The translations under genes were made by a program, and so were the position numbers. 44,446 bases of DNA, from positions 1 through 44,446 of the forward strand of contig JAFSNB010000045.1 in the NCBI GenBank assembly GCA_017447625.1, given 5' to 3'. Positions 33,592 to 41,327 of this stretch are shown piece by piece. Positions within the stretch are counted from its first letter, which is position 1. Every line of letters starts with the position of its first letter. The DNA comes from Bacteroidaceae bacterium. Its GTDB lineage: Bacteria; Bacteroidota; Bacteroidia; Bacteroidales; Bacteroidaceae. Below the pieces are notes generated by a model. It ran no database searches, was not told where the DNA came from, and saw nothing but the letters and a program-made list of their open reading frames with translations.

Positions 33592-35523
33592 TTATTTGCC
33601 TTTTGCCTTTGCGTAAAGTTGTTCCAGTTTGAAATCGTTGAGGCGCAGACGACCGTCCTCGGCGCTGTTATCCAAGTCAGGCTGCCAAGAACGCACGTGA
33701 ATCATAGGCTTCTTGATGTCGTTGAGGTCAACGAGCAAGAAGAGGTAGCCCTCGTCACCGTAGTTACTGGAGAAATAATCCTGCTTAATCTGAATACCAT
33801 AAAGCTCACCATAGCCTTCACCAGCTGTCTTCACGGTGTTGTTGGCAAACTTGATGTTGATGTACTCGTTGGCAGCAAAGCACTTCTTCAGGCTGTTCAT
33901 ATACTCACCCTTTGTCTGAGTGGTATATTTGATGTGTGCGGGATTACGTGTACCGAGCTCTTTCTGGCTTGTCTCCTGCACCTTAGAACCAGTGATAATC
34001 AGAGCGTTGTCGGAGAATATACTGGTAATATAATCCAGACGCTTCAATGCGTATGCAGTCTTGTAATTCTCAAGGAAGTTAATGATGAAGAGGTGGTTGG
34101 CGGCTTCACCGGCCTTTAGGTTGATGTCGTCCAAAGCAGCCTGCTCCAATCCGAAGGCAACCTCGCAGACCTTGCTCTCCTTGTCGATATGGAACACTAC
34201 ATTCTCAATGAATCGGCGTCCGTTACGGCCCTTGAAGGTGAACTCCATAGGAATAGAGCGGCATACAATCTCATCAAGGAACGGGGTGTAGGAGATGGAA
34301 GGTGTACCTACGATGCGACCCGAACCGTAATGCATTAGTTTGATGAATACATCGAAGCAGTCGTCTGTAAAATACTTCTTCAGAGAATCATACTTCTTTC
34401 CACGGATACCCTTCTCGATATCAGCCATAATCTTGATATAAGGCTTCGCATCCGATGCGGTAAGCGACTGGGGCAACTCATTCTTGCGGATTGCCTTTAC
34501 TTCCTCGTACTCTGCCTGAGCAGCCGTGGAAACCATGGAAGCTGCAAACTGGGGAGCCTGAGCCTTGCTCTGTTTCTTCACTTTGCTGGCGTCGATTGGC
34601 ACGAGCTGTGAAGAAGGCATATCTGAATAGGCAACGATGTCCTTCAGGTTGGGGTTGATGTTAGCGTTGCTCACATCCCAATATTCCAGACTGACGCGGT
34701 TGAGATACTTAAGTTTGGTGTCCTTCGGGATTTCCAGGATGCCAGTACCGTTGTCAATAGGAGCCTTGGGGGAATGGAACTCATCACCGTCCTTCTCTGT
34801 GGCAGGGATATAGTTGTAAGATAGATACAGGTTGTTGACAGGCTTGCCCTTATAAGTCACCTGCAGGGTGAGATCAAGAATATCGCTGTCGTCCTCGTCC
34901 TCTTCTCTCGTAACAGCCACAATCTTAAGGTTATTGGCTATCTCCTTGATTTTGTTCTCAAGGTCGGTAATCATCGGGGTGTTGTCATAACCGATTGTCA
35001 CCTTGTGACCGTCAGGACAGCTGCGGACAAGAGCAATGGCCCAACTGAAACACTGCAAGGCGTCCTGCACGTTGTCGGCTTCTAATGAGCGCATACCCTG
35101 CTTGGCATAGCCCTTGGCCTCCTCAATGCGATCCTTGAACATCTTCTGAATCGCATCCTTCTTAATATAATAATGTACTACAAATTCAGGCTTCGTTTTC
35201 TCAATCCATGACTCAGCGCCGTTGAGCGTTCCTGAACTGTAGGATTTCATAATCGACTGCACCTTCTCTTCCGATGTGCGGCTCTGGCCCTTGGTTGTCT
35301 CAGCAAGAACGCTGGAAAACTGTGACGAGACGGACACGCATATCTGGCTCATCAGGTTGTTCTGGGCAGATGTCTCAGCCTCAGCCTGGGTTTTGCCTAT
35401 GCCCTGTCCGAATAGATACTTGTCTGACTTGGACAGCTCCTTCCACTTCTTTGCAGTCATTTTCTGTGCCTGAACTGAAGTTCCCAGCAGGCACAAAACG
35501 AATAAAATAAAATATTTCCTCAT
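33592..35523 (-). CDS. Secreted protein with LPP20-like and NTF2-like domains
   Basis: A 643-residue protein with a signal peptide (FILFVLCLLGTSVQA). The N-terminal portion (about 35-165: GIGKTQAEAETSAQNNLMSQICVSV and on) matches LPP20/FlgT-type domains. A central beta-rich region (205-300) has DEEDDSD-like acidic residues. Two C-terminal segments (about 355-470 and 485-630) each have the helix-then-beta layout of NTF2/SnoaL-like folds. There is no lipobox Cys. It heads the leftward operon from the promoter at 35580. The function is unknown; envelope assembly with the PEGA barrel is inference. Confidence 0.75.
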   Translation of the reverse strand: MRKYFILFVLCLLGTSVQAQKMTAKKWKELSKSDKYLFGQGIGKTQAEAETSAQNNLMSQICVSVSSQFSSVLAETTKGQSRTSEEKVQSIMKSYSSGTLNGAESWIEKTKPEFVVHYYIKKDAIQKMFKDRIEEAKGYAKQGMRSLEADNVQDALQCFSWAIALVRSCPDGHKVTIGYDNTPMITDLENKIKEIANNLKIVAVTREEDEDDSDILDLTLQVTYKGKPVNNLYLSYNYIPATEKDGDEFHSPKAPIDNGTGILEIPKDTKLKYLNRVSLEYWDVSNANINPNLKDIVAYSDMPSSQLVPIDASKVKKQSKAQAPQFAASMVSTAAQAEYEEVKAIRKNELPQSLTASDAKPYIKIMADIEKGIRGKKYDSLKKYFTDDCFDVFIKLMHYGSGRIVGTPSISYTPFLDEIVCRSIPMEFTFKGRNGRRFIENVVFHIDKESKVCEVAFGLEQAALDDINLKAGEAANHLFIINFLENYKTAYALKRLDYITSIFSDNALIITGSKVQETSQKELGTRNPAHIKYTTQTKGEYMNSLKKCFAANEYINIKFANNTVKTAGEGYGELYGIQIKQDYFSSNYGDEGYLFLLVDLNDIKKPMIHVRSWQPDLDNSAEDGRLRLNDFKLEQLYAKAKGK

Positions 35524-35579
35524 AGTCTTTTTTGTTTCTTTTTAATCGGTTTGTGATTATTCATGTATCAGATGCGGGG

Positions 35580-35587
35580 CAAAGGTA
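35580..35587 (-). promoter_or_regulatory. Bacteroidetes -7 box for the LPP20-PEGA-Fn3 operon
   Basis: TACCTTTG on the minus strand, leaving a leader of about 50 bases before the ATG at 35523. It is divergent from 35672-35679. Confidence 0.75.
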
Positions 35588-35671
35588 AACAAATTTTCAC
35601 AATACCACACCATAAATAGGTTAAATAACATTTATTAACAGTTATCCTTCCATATACGCACTCCTTTTTTA

Positions 35672-35679
35672 TACCTTTG
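35672..35679 (+). promoter_or_regulatory. Bacteroidetes -7 box for the GH105 gene
   Basis: TACCTTTG matches TAnnTTTG, 33 bases before the ATG at 35712. About 85 bases separate it from the opposing box at 35580-35587, so a regulator bound between could affect both. Confidence 0.75.
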
Positions 35680-35711
35680 CCACCAAATCTAACTAAAATA
35701 GCACCTGTAAC

Positions 35712-38252
35712 ATGAGATTTTTGCACATTTTCCTCCTTTCCGTAGCTCTGTTTTCATTTTCCGCACAGAGTAACGCCCAATCAACCGACAACACAAAGCA
35801 GTCTGCCGAAGTTCTGGACATGATTGTGAAAGTGAATAACTACTGGCAAGCAAACCACTCGCCCTACGTCCGGGCCTTCTGGGACCACGCTGCCTATCAC
35901 ACCGGCAACATGGAGGCCTACCGTCTGACAGGGCGCCCAGAGTGGTATGCCTACACCGACACTTGGTGCCGCCACAACGAATGGAAGGGTGCCAAGAGCG
36001 ACGACATCCGCAAATGGCGCTACAAGACATACGGTGAAGGTGACGATTTCGTGCTTTTCGGCGACTGGCAGATTTGTTTCCAGACATATATAGATATGTA
36101 CAATCTCGTGCCGGCTCCGTACAAAGTGGCACGTGCCATCGAGGTAATGAGCCACGAATGCTCTATGGAGGAGACGCATTTCTGGTGGTGGGCTGATGCC
36201 CTCTACATGGTTATGCCCGTTATGACAAAAATGTACCAGCTCACAGGAGAAGTGAAGTATCTGGACAAACTTTATGAGAATTTCCTTTGGAGCGACAGCC
36301 TTATGTACGACCGCAAGGAGCAGCTCTATTATCGCGACGCGAAATACATTTATCCAAAAGTCAAGACGGCTTGCGACGAGGGCAAGAGCTTTTGGGCACG
36401 CGGCGATGGATGGGTGCTGGCTGGTCTTGCCAAGGTGCTGGCAGATATGCCACAGGATTATTCCCACAGGGGTATCTTCATGCAGAGATTCAAGGAACTG
36501 GCAGAGGGAGTGGCACGTGTGCAGCGCCCCGACGGATATTGGAGCCGTTCGATGCTTTGCGAGGACGACGCACCTGGTCCTGAGACTTCTGGAACAGCCT
36601 TCTTCACCTACGGATTGCTTTGGGGCGTGAACCACGGTTATCTGGATCGCGATCAATATAAGCCAGTTATAGACAAAGCATGGAATTATCTGACTAAGAC
36701 AGCCCTGCAAGCAGACGGGAGCATCGGTTTCGTTCAGCCGATCGGTGAAAAACCAGACCCGACGAAAACCGTGGATGCCCACTCTCAGGCTCCCTTCGGT
36801 ACAGGTGCTTGGCTGCTGGCCGCCTGCGAAATGGTACGTTATCTGAACGGCTCGGTCGTCCCGAACTCAAGCATCATAAGCAACAGCATTTTCCACCACA
36901 CTCCGGGAACAGCTACAGTCACTTTCCCGATCAATGGCGGAACATCAACGGCCTTCACAGGTGCACCTACTGCCGTAAATCCGCTGCTGCGCTCCACGTC
37001 ACACGAGGGTTTCCTCAACTTCACAGTTAAGAATCCGACACAGGACCTTATCCAGCAGGTAGTTGAGCTCACCACCATGGACGCAATCCGCGCTAAGGGC
37101 GTGGCTGTGGCCCGTGAGTTCTTTATTCTTGATCAGGACCGCTACGAGATTCCTTATCAGATTACGCGCGACGGCAAGGTGCTTGTCCTGGCTACCGTTC
37201 GTCCGGAATCCTCTATCATTCTTTCCATATATCAGGGTCAGCCCCAAGACTATGTCCTCACAGCTAACGGACGCATATATCCTAACCGCCAGGAGGATCT
37301 GGTTTGGGAGAACGACCGCGTAGCATGGCGTTTCTATGGACCAGCTGCCCATAAGAGCATGAACAAGAGTTCCTACGGCTTCGATACTTTCGTAAAGAAC
37401 ACCTCCTATCCCATTCAAGATCAGCTCTACAACAACGAACTGACATCTTATAAAGTGAACGACAAGATGAAGAAGATAGGCCGTGGCAACACTTGGAACG
37501 AGGTGCATCGTGGTTATACCTATCACCGCAATCACGGTCTTGGCATGGATGCCTACACCGTCGGAGCTACCCTCGGAGCAGGCGCAGCCGCCTTGGTCAA
37601 CGGCAAAGAGCTGGTCTATCCTCAATACTATGAGAAGGCAGAAATCCTTGAAAACGGTCCCCTGCGCTTCTGCGTTCGTATGTCTTTACCGAAGCAGAAA
37701 ATCAACGGTCTCGGATCTGATTCTATCAGAGAAGTACGCCTAATAACTCAGGACTGCGGTTCACATTTCGCCCGCGTGGAGGTGACTTACGAAGGTCTTA
37801 ACGCCGAAACACCCGTCTGTGCCGGAATCGTTGTTCACGAGAAAGCTCCGAAGGCTTATACGATGAATAAGGACGAAGGCTTTATCACATACGCCGAACC
37901 GATGGATCACCCCGAGACGATGAACGGTGAGCACTTCCTCGGAGTATTTATCCCCAAAGAAGCTCCCGCAGAACAGACATCGGGCGGTTTCACGAAGAAA
38001 ATCAAGAAATTAGGCTCTAAGCTATTATCCGGAGGAGCAAAAGTCGAATATAAGGCTCTGCCAGAGAAGCGTGACACAGGCATCGGGCACGTTCTCATCT
38101 ATTCCGCCTACAAACCTGGACAGCCTTTTGTATATTACACAGGCTCTGCTTGGAGTCTCTATGACGTTCCCACTCGTGCCATCTGGCAGGAAACACTACG
38201 CCATGAAGCATTAATATTGCAGCAAGGGCTCATTGTAGAAAGTAAAAAGTAA
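35712..38252 (+). CDS. GH105-type unsaturated uronyl hydrolase fused to DUF4861
   Basis: An 846-residue secreted protein with a signal peptide (LLSVALFSFSAQSNA). The first half (about 30-385) is a GH105/YteR-like alpha6/alpha6 barrel: WDHAAYHTGNMEAY, the catalytic-Asp region THFWWWADALYM, FWARGDGWVLAGLAKVL and SGTAFFTYGLLWG. The second half (about 400-840) matches DUF4861, including DTFVKNTSYPIQDQL and GLGMDAYTVGATLGAGAAAL. GH105 enzymes remove the 4,5-unsaturated uronic acid left by pectin or ulvan lyases. A role in pectin (rhamnogalacturonan) use is inference; no SusC/D pair is in the window. The last codons (VESKK) are made of a repeat word. Confidence 0.88.
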   Translation: MRFLHIFLLSVALFSFSAQSNAQSTDNTKQSAEVLDMIVKVNNYWQANHSPYVRAFWDHAAYHTGNMEAYRLTGRPEWYAYTDTWCRHNEWKGAKSDDIRKWRYKTYGEGDDFVLFGDWQICFQTYIDMYNLVPAPYKVARAIEVMSHECSMEETHFWWWADALYMVMPVMTKMYQLTGEVKYLDKLYENFLWSDSLMYDRKEQLYYRDAKYIYPKVKTACDEGKSFWARGDGWVLAGLAKVLADMPQDYSHRGIFMQRFKELAEGVARVQRPDGYWSRSMLCEDDAPGPETSGTAFFTYGLLWGVNHGYLDRDQYKPVIDKAWNYLTKTALQADGSIGFVQPIGEKPDPTKTVDAHSQAPFGTGAWLLAACEMVRYLNGSVVPNSSIISNSIFHHTPGTATVTFPINGGTSTAFTGAPTAVNPLLRSTSHEGFLNFTVKNPTQDLIQQVVELTTMDAIRAKGVAVAREFFILDQDRYEIPYQITRDGKVLVLATVRPESSIILSIYQGQPQDYVLTANGRIYPNRQEDLVWENDRVAWRFYGPAAHKSMNKSSYGFDTFVKNTSYPIQDQLYNNELTSYKVNDKMKKIGRGNTWNEVHRGYTYHRNHGLGMDAYTVGATLGAGAAALVNGKELVYPQYYEKAEILENGPLRFCVRMSLPKQKINGLGSDSIREVRLITQDCGSHFARVEVTYEGLNAETPVCAGIVVHEKAPKAYTMNKDEGFITYAEPMDHPETMNGEHFLGVFIPKEAPAEQTSGGFTKKIKKLGSKLLSGGAKVEYKALPEKRDTGIGHVLIYSAYKPGQPFVYYTGSAWSLYDVPTRAIWQETLRHEALILQQGLIVESKK

Positions 38253-38340
38253 TAAGTAAAAAGTAAAAGGCTCAGCGCAGCCTAATGGTCACGTACTGTT
38301 GAGCGAAGGCGAAAAATGGTCAATGGTCAATGTTCAATGA
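38239..38340. repeat. AT word repeats and core element, copy 2
   Basis: AAAGTAA-type words (38239-38270) overlap the end of the GH105 gene. Then come CTCAGCGCAGCC, AATGGTC (38284-38290), the 23-base core (38291-38313), and AATGGTC again (38315-38321) with further tandem AATGGTC/AATGTTC copies to 38340. The core differs from copies 1 and 3 at only a few bases. Confidence 0.85.
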
Positions 38341-38346
38341 TTTAAG

Positions 38347-39744
38347 GTGGCAAAGGATAAGATAATGTATGTGTGCGACAACTGCGGACAGGAAAGTGCG
38401 CGGTGGTTGGGAAAATGTCCTTCATGCGGACAATGGAACACTTTTAAGGAGATAAAGACCGCCTCCTCCCCTGCCCGTCAGGGAGAGAGAAAGCCCTTGA
38501 TGACAGGAAAGACCGAAGGTGGCACTTCTGCATCTCGCCCCACTCCTCTTTCGCAAATCCAAACTGAGGCAGAAGTACGCTTCGACATGGACGATGAAGA
38601 GCTGAACCGCGTCCTTGGCGGCGGATTAGTTCCAGGAAGCCTGGTACTCCTGGGCGGCGAGCCAGGAATTGGCAAGAGCACGCTGGTCCTGCAGACCGTG
38701 TTGCGTCTCAAAGACAAGAAGATTCTTTATGTCAGCGGTGAAGAGAGTGCCAGACAGCTGAAGATGAGGGCGGAGAGACTTATTAAAAGAGAATCTCTGC
38801 ATTCCGACCTGTTAGTGGTATGCGACACTTCGCTTGAGGCCATTTTCGACCACATCTCGGAAACACAGCCCGACCTCGTGATAATCGATTCTATCCAAAC
38901 CATTTACACGGAGACGGTAGAATCCTCATCCGGCTCGTTAGCTCAAGTTCGCGAATGTGCGCAGCAACTGCTTAAATTCGCCAAGAGCGGCGGACCAAGC
39001 ATAATCCTCATCGGACATATTAATAAGGAAGGAACAATTGCTGGCCCGAAGGTGCTTGAGCATATCGTGGACACCGTGCTCCAGTTCGAGGGCGACCAAC
39101 ATTACACCTACCGCATCCTTCGCTCTCAGAAGAACCGTTTCGGCAGCACATCTGAACTGGGTATTTATGAAATGCGTCAAGACGGTCTCCGTCCTGTCTC
39201 CAACCCCAGCGAGCTACTGATGACAGACAATCACGACGGGCTTTCAGGTGTGGCCATTTGCGCTGCTATAGAGGGTGTGCGGCCGTTCCTCATTGAGACA
39301 CAGGCGTTGGTGAGCACAGCTGCTTACGGCACAGCTCAACGCCAGGCCACGGGTTTTGACTACCGCCGTTTGAATATGCTGTTGGCGGTATTGGAGAAAC
39401 GTGTCGGTTTCCGCATTGCAGCTAAGGACGTGTTTGTAAACATTGCAGGCGGCCTTCGTGTCACCGACCCCGCTATGGATCTTGCTGTGATTGCGGCCAT
39501 CCAAAGCAGCGCGGTGGAGATTCCAATAGATGCCGACACTTGCGTATGCGGCGAAGTGGGTCTGAGTGGCGAGATTCGTCCCGTAGCCCGCATGGAACAA
39601 CGTGTTGCCGAGGCTCAGAAGCTTGGTTTCCGCCGAATAATTATCCCCTCATACAACTTGAAGTCAATCAACCCCAAACTATTCAACATAGAAATTGTCC
39701 CCGTCCGCAAAGTTCACGATGCAGTCAGGGAAATCTTCGGTTAG
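38347..39744 (+). CDS. radA: DNA repair protein RadA (GTG start)
   Basis: RadA is a RecA-like ATPase that helps branch migration and processing of recombination intermediates. Zinc finger CDNCG...CPSCG (10-27), Walker A GGEPGIGKST (99-108 region), the RadA-specific KNRFGSTSELGIYEM and a C-terminal Lon-like domain (VNIAGGLRVTDPAMDLAV) are present. The start is GTG at 38347, because AKDKIMYVCDNCG matches the family opening; an ATG at 38365 is an alternative. A short palindromic element is read in frame at about residues 40-47, in the linker between zinc finger and ATPase. The protein has 465 residues; 450-460 is usual. Confidence 0.94.
   Translation: MAKDKIMYVCDNCGQESARWLGKCPSCGQWNTFKEIKTASSPARQGERKPLMTGKTEGGTSASRPTPLSQIQTEAEVRFDMDDEELNRVLGGGLVPGSLVLLGGEPGIGKSTLVLQTVLRLKDKKILYVSGEESARQLKMRAERLIKRESLHSDLLVVCDTSLEAIFDHISETQPDLVIIDSIQTIYTETVESSSGSLAQVRECAQQLLKFAKSGGPSIILIGHINKEGTIAGPKVLEHIVDTVLQFEGDQHYTYRILRSQKNRFGSTSELGIYEMRQDGLRPVSNPSELLMTDNHDGLSGVAICAAIEGVRPFLIETQALVSTAAYGTAQRQATGFDYRRLNMLLAVLEKRVGFRIAAKDVFVNIAGGLRVTDPAMDLAVIAAIQSSAVEIPIDADTCVCGEVGLSGEIRPVARMEQRVAEAQKLGFRRIIIPSYNLKSINPKLFNIEIVPVRKVHDAVREIFG
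38464..38489 (+). repeat. GC palindromic element, copy k, inside radA (decayed)
   Basis: CTCCCCTGCCCGTCAGGGAG resembles copy i with one arm base changed and a shortened right end. It codes SSPARQGER. The resemblance is clear in the centre, weak at the ends. Confidence 0.6.
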
Positions 39745-39762
39745 CCTAATCCTATGCGCTAG

Positions 39763-39818
39763 CCCAATTATGACGTACTGATGAGCGAAGACGAATAATT
39801 ATGAATTATGCATTATGA
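39763..39818. repeat. Core element with direct repeats, copy 3, supplying a start codon
   Basis: AATTATG (39766-39772), the core (39773-39795), then AATTATG (39797-39803) and further ATGAATTATGCATTATGAATT words. The ATG of the following HAD gene (39815) is the last word copy. GCGCTAGCC just upstream corresponds to GCGCAGCC in copy 2. Confidence 0.85.
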
Positions 39819-40450
39819 ATTCCATAAAGGTAATAGCATTTGATTTTGGCGGTGTCATCGCCACCCTATCCCCCCATCGTGCGGCTGCACGCCTCGGTGC
39901 CTTGGGACTTGAGAACCCTGAGTCGCATCTCGACGCGTTCACTCAGAGAGGCATATTCGGAGATTTGGAATGTGGACGCATCAGCGATGAAGAATTCCGG
40001 GCCGGTTTGAGCAAGCTCTGCGGCCGCGAACTTACTTGGAAAGATTGCCAGTTTGTGCTTCTGGGTTATATTCAGTCGGTGCCAGGGCGTAATATAGACC
40101 TCTTGCGACAGTTGCGAAACGAGGGCTTCCGCGTGGTCATTCTCTCCAACACTAACCCATTCATGATGGATTGGGCGCTGAGTCCGCGTTTCACTCCCGA
40201 AGGATGGAGCCTTAGCGACGTTGCCGACACCATATACCTCTCATACAAAATTGGTGCCATGAAGCCCGACCCGCTGATTTTCAACACTGTTCTCAATTCT
40301 GAGAAGGTAGCTCCTGGCGAAATGCTCTTCCTCGACGATGGGCAGCGCAACGTGGAAGCCGCTGCTGCCCTCGGCATCCAGACGATGCTAGTTGAAAACG
40401 GCTCCGACTGGACAGAACGGTTAAAGGAAAAAGTAATAGGTAAAAAGTAA
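39815..40450 (+). CDS. HAD-superfamily hydrolase
   Basis: A 211-residue HAD subfamily IA phosphatase-like protein. Motif I is FDFGGVIATL, where the second Asp of the usual DxD is replaced by Gly (AFDFGGV), as in the YihX/epoxide-hydrolase-like branch. Motif II is VILSNTNP. Motif III is YKIGAMKPDPLIF and motif IV FLDDGQRNVEAAAALG. The function is probably phosphatase on a small sugar phosphate. The start codon lies in an AT-rich repeat, and the last codons (GKK) and stop are made of the AAAGTAA word also found after the GH105 gene. Confidence 0.85.
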   Translation: MNSIKVIAFDFGGVIATLSPHRAAARLGALGLENPESHLDAFTQRGIFGDLECGRISDEEFRAGLSKLCGRELTWKDCQFVLLGYIQSVPGRNIDLLRQLRNEGFRVVILSNTNPFMMDWALSPRFTPEGWSLSDVADTIYLSYKIGAMKPDPLIFNTVLNSEKVAPGEMLFLDDGQRNVEAAAALGIQTMLVENGSDWTERLKEKVIGKK

Positions 40451-40455
40451 AAGCT

Positions 40456-40496
40456 AAAGGTTAAGGTTAAGGTTAAGGTTTAGGTTAAGGTTAAAA
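40456..40496. repeat. Tandem hexamer repeat (GGTTAA)
   Basis: Six tandem copies of AGGTTA, one altered to GGTTTA, lie between the HAD stop and the end of the convergent xth gene. The last copy overlaps the xth stop codon (40491-40493). Confidence 0.9.
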
Positions 40497-41246
40497 GCTT
40501 ATATCTACTTCCACGGGGCAGTGGTCTGAACCGTAGATATCTGTGTGGATACGGGCATCCGTGACATTTGGCATAAGGCGGTTGGACACAAGGAAGTAAT
40601 CGATGCGCCAGCCTGCATTCTTCTCACGGGCGCTGAAACGATAGGACCACCACGAATAGACGTCGCGCACATCAGGATTGAGCGTTCTCCAAGTGTCTGT
40701 GAATCCTTCTGAAAGCAAAACCGTGAACTTCTCCCTCTCCTCGTCCGTGAAGCCGGCATTCTTGCGGTTGCTCTTCGGGTTCTTCAGGTCTATCTCCTGA
40801 TGAGCAACATTCATATCTCCGCATACGATTACTGGTTTCTTCTCATCAAGAGTTTTAAGGTAACTGCGAAAAGCATCCTCCCAATCCATGCGATAATCAA
40901 GCCTTCGGAGGCCGTCCTGCGAGTTGGGGGTATAAACTGTCACAAGATAAAAGTCGGGCATCTCCAAGGTTATGACACGCCCCTCGTGATCGTGCTCGTC
41001 GATGCCTATGCCGTAAGTAACACCGAGCGGCTCGTGACGACTGAATATTGCCGTTCCGCTATAGCCTTTCTTATCAGCATAATTCCAATAGGATGTGTAG
41101 CCAGGAAAGGTTATATCCAGCTGTCCTTCCTGCATTTTAGTCTCCTGCAGACAGAAGAAATCTGCATCCAATTCGGTGAAGCGTTCACGGAATCCTTTTC
41201 CGTCGCACGCACGCAAACCATTAACGTTCCAAGATATGAATTTCAT
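40491..41246 (-). CDS. xth: Exodeoxyribonuclease III
   Basis: The 251-residue enzyme cleaves at AP sites and removes 3' blocks in base-excision repair. Motifs of the ExoIII/APE family: SWNVNGLRA (5-13), QETKMQEGQ with the metal Glu, GDMNVAHQEIDLKNPKS with catalytic Asp and Asn, and SDHCPVEVDI at the end. The frame is open back to 41279, but the start at 41246 (MKFISWNVNG) fits the family and is just downstream of the promoter box at 41268. Confidence 0.94.
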   Translation of the reverse strand: MKFISWNVNGLRACDGKGFRERFTELDADFFCLQETKMQEGQLDITFPGYTSYWNYADKKGYSGTAIFSRHEPLGVTYGIGIDEHDHEGRVITLEMPDFYLVTVYTPNSQDGLRRLDYRMDWEDAFRSYLKTLDEKKPVIVCGDMNVAHQEIDLKNPKSNRKNAGFTDEEREKFTVLLSEGFTDTWRTLNPDVRDVYSWWSYRFSAREKNAGWRIDYFLVSNRLMPNVTDARIHTDIYGSDHCPVEVDISF

Positions 41247-41267
41247 TGTTCTGGCATATTTTTGCGC

Positions 41268-41275
41268 CAAAAGTA
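41268..41275 (-). promoter_or_regulatory. Bacteroidetes -7 box for xth
   Basis: TACTTTTG on the minus strand, 21 bases before the ATG at 41246. It is closely divergent from 41298-41305, so the upstream elements of the two promoters must overlap. Confidence 0.7.
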
Positions 41276-41297
41276 GCAAAAATTCGGTAATTATTAC

Positions 41298-41305
41298 TAC
41301 TTTCG
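41298..41305 (+). promoter_or_regulatory. Bacteroidetes -7 box for the DUF2027-Smr gene
   Basis: TACTTTCG differs from TAnnTTTG at one position. It lies 22 bases before the ATG at 41328. Confidence 0.5.
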
Positions 41306-41327
41306 CGCCGAAAAAATCAAATAGGAC

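Noticed and set aside
40456-40496. Telomere-like GGTTAA repeats
   Set aside because: Six copies between two convergent genes inside a chromosome-like context; other loci have unrelated words in the same style.
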